Of a DNA stretch of 13,996 bases, positions 6,427 to 12,298 are shown in pieces. The DNA lies in contig JANXZP010000186.1 in the NCBI GenBank assembly GCA_025355485.1, positions 1 to 13,996 on the forward strand, given 5' to 3'. The position numbers and the translations under genes were made by a program. The notes beneath the pieces were generated by a model, which saw only the letters and a list, made by a program, of their open reading frames with translations, was not told where the DNA came from and made no database searches. How positions within the stretch are numbered: position 1 is the stretch's first letter; each line of letters opens with the position of its first letter. Source of the stretch: Pseudomonadota bacterium. Lineage in GTDB: Bacteria > Pseudomonadota > Gammaproteobacteria > Xanthomonadales > Xanthomonadaceae.

Positions 6427-6506
6427 GGGCGGAAGCCCTGGACGCAAGTCCAAAATGATCGAAGCGTACGCCGCGGCCCGGACAACCGGGTCGCGGCGAT
6501 CCGCCG
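6427..6506 (+). promoter_or_regulatory. Structured rpsA-ihfB intercistronic region
   Basis: Right after the rpsA stop two small hairpins abut: GGGC-GGAA-GCCC (6427-6438) and TGGAC-GCAA-GTCCA (6439-6452), both with tetraloops. Then an 11-bp stem with one G-U pair and loop ACAA spans 6471-6496 (CCGCGGCCCGG with CCGGGTCGCGG). A second hairpin, CGGCG-ATC-CGCCG (6494-6506), shares bases 6494-6496 with it, so the two compete. None is followed by a U-tract. The region could protect the rpsA 3' end, cause pausing, or gate ihfB. Function is inferred only. Confidence 0.55.
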
Positions 6507-6543
6507 ATAGCCCCGCAGCAAACCAGATCGGCCACGCCTACGC

Positions 6544-6840
6544 ATGACCAAGTCCGAACTCATCGACATCCTCGCCCAGCGTCAGGCGCACCTGAAGGCC
6601 GACGACGTCGATCTCGCGGTGAAAACGCTGCTGGAGATGATGAGCGATGCGCTTGCGCACGGCGATCGGATCGAGATCCGTGGATTCGGCAGCTTCTCGC
6701 TGCACTTCCGGCCTGCGCGCATCGGCCGCAACCCCAAGACCGGCGATTCGGTCGCGCTGGAAGGCAAACACGTCCCGCATTTCAAGCCCGGCAAGGAATT
6801 GCGTGAGCGCGTGAACCTGCACGGCCACGCATCAGCCTGA
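6544..6840 (+). CDS. ihfB: Integration host factor beta subunit
   Basis: The 98-residue protein belongs to the HU/IHF DNA-bending family and pairs with IhfA to bend DNA sharply at specific sites, affecting transcription, replication and recombination. The N-terminal helical part starts MTKSELID. The beta-arm has IRGFGSFSLHFR followed by GRNPKTG (61-67), with Pro64 at the position that intercalates into DNA in E. coli IHF beta. The C-terminus has VPHFKPGKELRERVN. Length and sequence favour IhfB over HU, and rpsA-ihfB adjacency is classical. The start at 6544 gives the standard N-terminus, but no Shine-Dalgarno is visible in the preceding 20 bases. Ribosome supply from rpsA or from a short upstream frame ending at this ATG is therefore worth considering. 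Confidence 0.97.
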   Translation: MTKSELIDILAQRQAHLKADDVDLAVKTLLEMMSDALAHGDRIEIRGFGSFSLHFRPARIGRNPKTGDSVALEGKHVPHFKPGKELRERVNLHGHASA

Positions 6841-6866
6841 CGCGTTGCATCCAGCTCGGCTAAGCT
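6837..6866 (+). promoter_or_regulatory. Possible promoter of the lapA-galU operon
   Basis: CTGACG (6837-6842), an 18-base spacer and TAAGCT (6861-6866) make a moderate sigma-70-like match at the end of ihfB. The start would be near 6873, leaving about 24 bases before the lapA ATG. Read-through from ihfB is equally possible because no terminator lies in the 56-base gap. Confidence 0.3.
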
Positions 6867-6896
6867 TCGCCCAGACGTGAGCGACGAGGCCTGCCC

Positions 6897-7169
6897 ATGC
6901 GACCCCTGCTGCAACTCCTGATCGCGTTGGCCTTCGTGGCCGGTGGCGTGCTGTTCGGTGCGTTCAATCCGCAGACCGTCACGCTCGATTTCCATTTTCT
7001 GCGACTCGATGCGAGCCTCGGTGTCGCATTGCTGGTTGCGACATTCATCGGCGCTTTGCTTGGCGGGATCGCGGTCGCGATGGGCGTCGCGTGGCCGCTG
7101 CAAAGCCGCTTGCGCAAGGCGCAACGCGAGCTTGCCGCTTCGCCGTCCAGGCAGTCGAATCCGGCATGA
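6897..7169 (+). CDS. lapA: Lipopolysaccharide assembly protein A (LapA, DUF1049)
   Basis: This 90-residue inner-membrane protein has two hydrophobic helices, at about residues 4-23 and 41-66, joined by a short segment with FNPQTVTLDFHFLRLDASLG. That N-P-x-x-V-x-x-x-F signature is typical of LapA/YciS. A short basic cytoplasmic tail with coiled-coil character (LQSRLRKAQREL) follows. LapA is made with LapB and helps balance LPS against phospholipid synthesis; E. coli LapA is about 100 residues. A GAGG about 6 bases upstream supports the ATG at 6897. Its TGA overlaps the ATG of lapB in the form ATGA, which implies translational coupling. The gene follows ihfB by 56 bases. Confidence 0.92.
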   Translation: MRPLLQLLIALAFVAGGVLFGAFNPQTVTLDFHFLRLDASLGVALLVATFIGALLGGIAVAMGVAWPLQSRLRKAQRELAASPSRQSNPA

Positions 7170-8344
7170 CGCCCGCACTGCTCGAACTCATCGTCGTCAT
7201 CCTATTGCCGGTCGCGGCGTTCAGCGGATGGTATGCCGGGCGCCGTGGCGGCGCGTTGCAGAGCGGGCGTCGCGTCAGTCGCCTGTCGAAGACCTATTTC
7301 CGCGGCCTGAACTACCTGCTCAACGAACAGCCCGACAAGGCGATCGAACTGTTCCTGCAACTGGCCGAAGCCGACAAGGACACCATCGAGACCCAGTTTT
7401 CGCTGGGCTATTTGTTCCGCCGTCGCGGTGAAGTGGATCGCGCGATCCGACTTCACCAGAGCCTGATCTCGCGGCCTGGACTGAGTGAGGAACAGAAAAA
7501 ATACGCCGCGCTGGAACTCGGCGAGGACTACATGCGCGCCGGCCTGCTCGATCGCGCCGAAACCCTGTTCACCGATCTGGTGCAGATGGATGTGTCCGTG
7601 CCGCAAGCCTTGCGACATCTGATCTCGATCTACCAGGCGGAACGCGACTGGGACAAGGCGATCGGCCACGCGCGCAGTTTCCAGGATGCGACCGGCGAGC
7701 CGATGGGCGCGTTGATCGCGCAGTTCCATTGCGAACTGGCTGAGCAGGCGCGCCTGCAGGGCGAACACGACACCGCGCGCGCGCGCATCGCCGATGCCTA
7801 TGCCGCCGATCCGTACAGCACCCGCGCAGGCATCCTCGAAGGCCAGATCGAGCTGGCGGCGAACAACGATGCGGCGGCGATCAGGGCTTTCGAACGCGTC
7901 GCGCGGCAGGATGTCGATTACCTGCCGGAAGTGATCAAGCCGCTACTCGGAGCGTATCAACGCGGGCAGGACACCAGCCGCGCGCGCGCGTTCCTTGCCG
8001 AGATGATCGAGCATTATCCGGGCTTTGCGCCGGTGCAGGCCTTGAGTCGCATCCTGCACGACGAGGAGGGTGTTGATGTCGCGCGCCGGTTCCTATCCAG
8101 GCAGGTTCGCCAGCGGCCATCGGTGCGCGGGCAGGCGGCGTTGATCGAGTTGAGCCTGGACAGCCCCGACGAAGCGATCGGTACGCTGGTCGCGCTCAAG
8201 CAGATCAGCGAGCAACTGCTGGTGCGATCGCCGGCGTATCGCTGCGGACGCTGCGGCTTTGGCGCGCGCGCGCACCACTGGCAATGCCCGAGTTGCAAGA
8301 ACTGGGGCATGATCAAGCCGCAATACAACTTGTTGGGCGAATGA
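7166..8344 (+). CDS. lapB: Lipopolysaccharide assembly protein B (LapB/YciM)
   Basis: The 392-residue protein (E. coli LapB has 389) is anchored by one N-terminal membrane helix at about residues 5-22, followed by the GRRGG and SKTYFRGLNYLLNEQPDKAIELF segments and a series of TPR repeats in the cytoplasm. It ends in a rubredoxin-like zinc ribbon with Cys360, Cys363, Cys374 and Cys377 (CGRCG...CPSC). In E. coli LapB acts as an adaptor for FtsH to degrade LpxC, the committed enzyme of lipid A synthesis, and is restrained by YejM/PbgA. The frame is open further upstream to 7091, but the ATG at 7166 gives the conserved N-terminus and overlaps the lapA stop as ATGA. All expected domains are present, so the protein looks functional. 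Confidence 0.96.
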   Translation: MTPALLELIVVILLPVAAFSGWYAGRRGGALQSGRRVSRLSKTYFRGLNYLLNEQPDKAIELFLQLAEADKDTIETQFSLGYLFRRRGEVDRAIRLHQSLISRPGLSEEQKKYAALELGEDYMRAGLLDRAETLFTDLVQMDVSVPQALRHLISIYQAERDWDKAIGHARSFQDATGEPMGALIAQFHCELAEQARLQGEHDTARARIADAYAADPYSTRAGILEGQIELAANNDAAAIRAFERVARQDVDYLPEVIKPLLGAYQRGQDTSRARAFLAEMIEHYPGFAPVQALSRILHDEEGVDVARRFLSRQVRQRPSVRGQAALIELSLDSPDEAIGTLVALKQISEQLLVRSPAYRCGRCGFGARAHHWQCPSCKNWGMIKPQYNLLGE

Positions 8345-9405
8345 TGCCGGCATCGGCCGCATTGCACGATGCGAATGCGATGGTCGTGCTGGTTCTGTTC
8401 ACCTGCGGCGTTATCGCATCGGCGGTACTGACTGCGCTCGCACGACGCTACGCCTTGCGCCGGGATCTCCTTGACCATCCAGGTCAGCGTCGTAGCCACG
8501 CGGTACCGACGCCGCGCGGTGGCGGGATCGGGCCGGTGCTGGTGTTGCTGGTTAGTGGCGCGTTGTTGTTCGCATCCGATTCGACTTCGCAACCGGAATT
8601 GGGGATCTGCCTGTTCGGACTTGCTGCAGTCGCGGGAATCGGCTGGTTCGACGATCATCGCCCGTTGCCGGCGTGGCTGCGGCTCGCGGTTCATCTGGTC
8701 GCAGCGCTCATGGCAAGCATCGCGCTGATCGGCATACCGCAGACATCGATGCAGTTCGCTTCGATCGCGCTGGGCACCATCGTTGTCGCCGGATTCGTGA
8801 ACGCGTGGAATTTCATGGACGGCATCGACGGACTCGCTGCGAGCCAGGCGAGCATGGTCGCGGTCATCGTGCTGGTCGGCAGCCTTCTCGCTGCCTGGCT
8901 GGGCGGCGCATGGTGGAATTTTGCGCTGTTGCTGTTAGCGGCCACGTTGGGATTCCTGCCTTTCAATATTCCGCGCGCCCGGATTTTCCTCGGCGACGTC
9001 GGCAGTGGCGCGCTCGGCTTCGTGGTCGCCTGCCTGCTGCTGCGCTCAATCGTGACTGGCGGGCTCGCATGGCCGGTCGCGCTGTTGCCGGCGTCCGCAT
9101 TCCTGATCGATGCCGGCCTGACCTTGTTGCAGAGGATTCTGCACGGCAAAGCGTGGTGGCGGCCGCATCGCGAGCATCTCTATCAGTGGCTGGTGCGCAG
9201 CGGCCGTTCGCATGTACACGTCACCGCGTGCTATGCGTTATGGACGCTGGCGGCAGGCGCGCTGGCACTCGCGCTGGCGCGATCCAGCCCGGCCGTCGGG
9301 GGATGGATTACCGGCACTGCGTTACTATGCGGCAGCCTGCTTTGGATGTGGCTCAGGAATCGCCTATGGATGGCCGCCAGACATCGTCGCAAACACCGTC
9401 GTTGA
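8341..9405 (+). CDS. WecA/WbpL-like polyprenyl-phosphate sugar-1-phosphate transferase (MraY family)
   Basis: The 354-residue multi-pass inner-membrane protein should transfer a HexNAc-1-phosphate from a UDP-sugar to undecaprenyl phosphate, the first step of O-antigen or related glycan assembly. Motifs match the MraY/WecA superfamily: RRSHAVPTPRGGG (50-62), the Asp-Asp pair in WFDDH (104-105), NAWNFMDGIDG (154-164), FLGDVGSG (216-223) and a cytoplasmic HREHLYQ loop. About ten hydrophobic segments are visible. The RSHxxPTPRGGG and C-terminal HREHLYQ types suggest WbpL more than classical WecA, but the sugar cannot be read from sequence. ATG 8341 overlaps the lapB stop (ATGATG); ATG 8344 is an alternative. 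The frame extends upstream to 8284, inside the conserved lapB zinc ribbon, which is not plausible. The next gene starts inside its 3' end. Confidence 0.92.
   Translation: MMPASAALHDANAMVVLVLFTCGVIASAVLTALARRYALRRDLLDHPGQRRSHAVPTPRGGGIGPVLVLLVSGALLFASDSTSQPELGICLFGLAAVAGIGWFDDHRPLPAWLRLAVHLVAALMASIALIGIPQTSMQFASIALGTIVVAGFVNAWNFMDGIDGLAASQASMVAVIVLVGSLLAAWLGGAWWNFALLLLAATLGFLPFNIPRARIFLGDVGSGALGFVVACLLLRSIVTGGLAWPVALLPASAFLIDAGLTLLQRILHGKAWWRPHREHLYQWLVRSGRSHVHVTACYALWTLAAGALALALARSSPAVGGWITGTALLCGSLLWMWLRNRLWMAARHRRKHRR
9355..9358 (+). promoter_or_regulatory. Ribosome binding site of the WbpM/CapD-like gene
   Basis: AGGA lies 7 bases before the ATG at 9366, inside the end of the transferase gene. 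The alternative ATG at 9405, which overlaps the transferase stop as TGATG, has no purine-rich site. This decides for 9366. Confidence 0.6.
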
Positions 9406-11300
9406 TGGGCCGCATCGGACGCAAGGCCGCAAGCCTGCTGCCGCGCATGCTGATCGTGCTGCACGACCTCGGCATGGTGTGGGTGTGCTGGGTCGGGCTG
9501 AACGCGCTGCGCTACAGCTTCGTGCCCGTGCATGTCGCGGTCATGCTGTTTTCGCCTTCGGTCGCGGTCGTGCTGGCAGCGCAGGGCCTGATCTTCTGGT
9601 GGGCTGGCCTGTATCGGGGACTGTGGCGTTTCGCGAGCCTGCCTGACCTGATCAACATCGCCAAGGCGAGCGTGCTCGGGCTGCTCGCGATCTCGTTGGG
9701 ATTGTTCCTGGTCAATCGACTCGACATGGTGCCGCGCTCGGCGCTCGTGTTGTATCCGATCGTGCTCATCGTGCTGCTCGGCGGCCCGCGCCTGCTGTAC
9801 CGCGCATGGAAGGACGGACGCGACGCGGTCGATCCGCAGCATGCGGCGACGCGTGTGCTGATCCTCGGCGCAGGTCGCGCAGGCGAAGCGCTGGTACGCG
9901 ACATGGGTCGCGATCGTCGTTACCTGCCGGTCGGTTTCCTTGATGACGATGCGCGCCTGCAGGGCGCGAAAGTCCACGGCGTGCCAGTGCTGGGAACGCT
10001 GGATGCACTCGTAGAACTCGCGCGCGAAACCGATGCGCGGCTGATCGTCATCGCCATTCCTACCGCTGATACCGCGCAGATGCAGCGCGCGGTGGCGTTG
10101 TGCGACGACACCGGCTTGCCGTTCCGCACGGTGCCGCGCCTGCACGATGTGCTGCAGGGACGCGCCGCACCCGGCGACCTGCAGGAAGTCGCGATCGAGG
10201 ATCTGCTCGGGCGCGAACCGGTCGCACCCGACTGGGAGGCGATGCGCGGATGGATCGGAGGACGCTCGGTGCTGGTAACCGGGGCAGGCGGTTCGATCGG
10301 CGCCGAATTGTGCCGGCAGGTCGTTGAGCTCGGCGCGCGATCGCTGACATTGGTCGAGCAAACCGAACTCGCGCTGGTGACGATTTTCGAGGAACTTCGG
10401 CAGCGTATGCCGTCTCTGCCGGTGCATTGCGTGCTCGGCGATTGCGGCGACCGCGCGGTGATCGACCACGCCTTGCGCATCAGCGACGCACAGGCCGTGC
10501 TGCATGCCGCCGCATACAAACAAGTGCCGGTGCTCGAAGGACAGATCCGCGAAGCGGTGCGCAACAACGTGCTCGCCACGCACACCGTCGCCGAAGCCAG
10601 CGTCGCGGCGGGCGTCGATACCTTCCTGCTGATCTCCACCGACAAGGCGGTCGACCCCGCGAACGTGCTGGGCGCCAGCAAACGACTGGCCGAGATGGCT
10701 TGCCAGGCTATCGCGGCGCAGGCGCGCACGCGGATGGTCGTCGTGCGGTTCGGCAATGTGCTCGACTCGGCCGGCAGCGTGGTGCCGGCGTTTCGCGAAC
10801 AGATCCGCCGCGGTGGTCCTGTCACGGTGACGCACCCGGAAGTCAGTCGTTATTTCATGACCATCCCCGAGGCCTGCCAACTGATCCTGCAATCGGTAGC
10901 AATCGGCGGCAACCAAGCGATTTTCACCCTCGACATGGGCGAGCCGGTGCCGATCCGCGTGCTCGCCGAACAGATGATCCGGCTTGCCGGAAAAGTTCCG
11001 GGACGCGACGTGCAGATCGTGTATTCCGGCCTGCGGCCCGGTGAAAAGATCCACGAAAGTCTTTATCACCCGGAAGAACGCAATCGCCGTACCGAGCATC
11101 CGAAAATCTTGCAGGCCGAATCGCGCAGCGTTGATGCAACGACCTGCCAGCGTACGCTTGCAGCCTTGCGCGTTGCCGTGGCCGACTACGACGAACCGCG
11201 CCTGCATCGGCTGCTGCGCGATGCAGTACCCGAATACAAACCTGCCGATGGCGCGGTCGTCGTGCCGCTGCCCGTCGTCCGTAGGAATCAAGCCACATGA
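9366..11300 (+). CDS. WbpM/CapD-like UDP-N-acetylglucosamine 4,6-dehydratase (membrane-bound)
   Basis: The 644-residue protein has four N-terminal membrane helices (about 28-48, 58-80, 95-115, 122-142), a first Rossmann domain with GAGRAG (168-173), and a C-terminal extended SDR domain with TGAGGSIG (305-312). This is the WbpM/CapD/PglF layout (WbpM has 665 residues). Such enzymes dehydrate UDP-GlcNAc to the 4-keto-6-deoxy sugar used for QuiNAc, FucNAc or bacillosamine-type residues in O-antigen. The SDR active-site strand STDK begins at Ser424, and Lys439 is the catalytic lysine. The residue four before it is Leu435, where classical SDRs have Tyr and WbpM-type enzymes usually Met. RPGEKIHESL near the end is also typical. 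The gene overlaps the upstream transferase by 40 bases and galU by 4 (ATGA). Product sugar is inferred. Confidence 0.92.
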   Translation: MDGRQTSSQTPSLMGRIGRKAASLLPRMLIVLHDLGMVWVCWVGLNALRYSFVPVHVAVMLFSPSVAVVLAAQGLIFWWAGLYRGLWRFASLPDLINIAKASVLGLLAISLGLFLVNRLDMVPRSALVLYPIVLIVLLGGPRLLYRAWKDGRDAVDPQHAATRVLILGAGRAGEALVRDMGRDRRYLPVGFLDDDARLQGAKVHGVPVLGTLDALVELARETDARLIVIAIPTADTAQMQRAVALCDDTGLPFRTVPRLHDVLQGRAAPGDLQEVAIEDLLGREPVAPDWEAMRGWIGGRSVLVTGAGGSIGAELCRQVVELGARSLTLVEQTELALVTIFEELRQRMPSLPVHCVLGDCGDRAVIDHALRISDAQAVLHAAAYKQVPVLEGQIREAVRNNVLATHTVAEASVAAGVDTFLLISTDKAVDPANVLGASKRLAEMACQAIAAQARTRMVVVRFGNVLDSAGSVVPAFREQIRRGGPVTVTHPEVSRYFMTIPEACQLILQSVAIGGNQAIFTLDMGEPVPIRVLAEQMIRLAGKVPGRDVQIVYSGLRPGEKIHESLYHPEERNRRTEHPKILQAESRSVDATTCQRTLAALRVAVADYDEPRLHRLLRDAVPEYKPADGAVVVPLPVVRRNQAT

Positions 11301-12223
11301 GTTCGGATTCGATGTCGCCTATAACATCCCGCCGCATTCGCAAGGCCGTATTTCCGGTCGCAGGGTTCGGCACGCGCTTCCTGCCGGTGACCAAGACCGT
11401 ACCCAAGGAAATGCTGCCGATCATCGACAAGCCGCTGATCCAGTACGCGGTCGACGAAGCGATCGAAGCCGGTTGCGACACGCTGATCTTCATTACCAAT
11501 CGCTACAAACACGCGATCGCGGATTACTTCGACAAGGCGTACGAGCTCGAGCACAAGCTCGAGAAATCCGGCAAGACCGAGATGCTGGAGCTCGTGCGCA
11601 ACGTGTTGCCAGACGGCGTGCGTGCGATTTTCGTGACCCAGGCCGAAGCACTGGGACTCGGCCATGCTGTGCTGTGCGCGAAAGCCGTGGTCGGCGACGA
11701 ACCGTTCGCGGTGATGCTGCCAGACGATTTGATCTGGAGCCGAGGTCCCGGCGCACTTGCGCAGATGGCCGATGTGGCCGAACGCGATGGCAGCAGCGTG
11801 ATTGCCGTGCAACAGGTTCCGCGCGAACAGACCGCGAGTTACGGCATCGTCGCGACGGACGCCTTCAGCGATCGTTGCGGACGCATTACCGGCATCGTCG
11901 AAAAGCCCGAGCCGGATGTCGCACCGAGCACGCTCGCGGTGGTCGGTCGTTACGTACTCGACCCTCGCATCTTCGCGTTGCTGGAAACCACCAAGCCCGG
12001 CAAAGGCGGCGAGATCCAGCTCACCGACGCGATCGCCGCGCTGCTCGCCGAACGCACCGTCAACGCCTACCGTTTCGAGGGCACGCGATTCGATTGCGGT
12101 ACGCATCTTGGATTGATCGAGGCGACGATCCGTTTCGCACTCGACCACGAAGTCCTCAGCGAACACGCGCGTCGTTCGATGCAGGCGGCTCTGGATGAGT
12201 TGGGCGTAGAAGATTTGCCGTAG
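11297..12223 (+). CDS. galU: UTP-glucose-1-phosphate uridylyltransferase
   Basis: The 308-residue cytosolic enzyme makes UDP-glucose from UTP and glucose-1-phosphate, the donor for LPS core, exopolysaccharide and, through other enzymes, UDP-galactose and UDP-glucuronate. The nucleotide-binding signature GFGTRFLPVTKTVPKEMLPI lies at residues 24-43. Further on come the LPDD metal site, GIVEKP, GKGGEIQLTDAI and the C-terminal FEGTRFDCGTHLG motif, all typical of bacterial GalU. The length fits the usual 290-300 plus a short N-terminal extension. The ATG at 11297 overlaps the upstream stop as ATGA; an AGGA about 10 bases upstream is a distant Shine-Dalgarno. A second ATG at 11312 is possible. It closes the envelope operon; no hairpin terminator is visible in the 75 bases that follow. 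Confidence 0.97.
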   Translation: MSSDSMSPITSRRIRKAVFPVAGFGTRFLPVTKTVPKEMLPIIDKPLIQYAVDEAIEAGCDTLIFITNRYKHAIADYFDKAYELEHKLEKSGKTEMLELVRNVLPDGVRAIFVTQAEALGLGHAVLCAKAVVGDEPFAVMLPDDLIWSRGPGALAQMADVAERDGSSVIAVQQVPREQTASYGIVATDAFSDRCGRITGIVEKPEPDVAPSTLAVVGRYVLDPRIFALLETTKPGKGGEIQLTDAIAALLAERTVNAYRFEGTRFDCGTHLGLIEATIRFALDHEVLSEHARRSMQAALDELGVEDLP

Positions 12224-12257
12224 CGCAAGGCTGCGATCGGTACGACGGCGACTCGGG

Positions 12258-12263
12258 TACTAT
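12258..12263 (+). promoter_or_regulatory. Possible -10 element for the TPR protein gene
   Basis: TACTAT lies in the galU-TPR gap. The -35 position at 17 bases (GATCGG, 12235-12240) is poor. Transcription would start near 12270, giving a leader of about 29 bases if translation starts at 12299 but only 8 if at 12278, which favours the later start. Confidence 0.35.
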
Positions 12264-12298
12264 CCGTTTACCCCTCCATGGCCTACCCAACAGCCCGT

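Noticed and set aside
4754..6535. 593-codon open frame on the minus strand opposite rpsA
   Set aside because: It mirrors the strongly biased codons of rpsA, is rich in His, Asp, Val and Leu without motifs, and has no ribosome binding site; rpsA is certain.
8673..9365. N-terminal extension of the WbpM-like frame giving 875 codons
   Set aside because: The extra 231 codons are an Arg-rich out-of-frame reading of the transferase gene; AGGA plus ATG at 9366 and homologue length fit better.
9231..11291. 686-codon open frame on the minus strand opposite the WbpM-like gene
   Set aside because: No recognisable domain, Arg/His/Gln-rich composition typical of an antisense shadow; the plus-strand protein has clear motifs.
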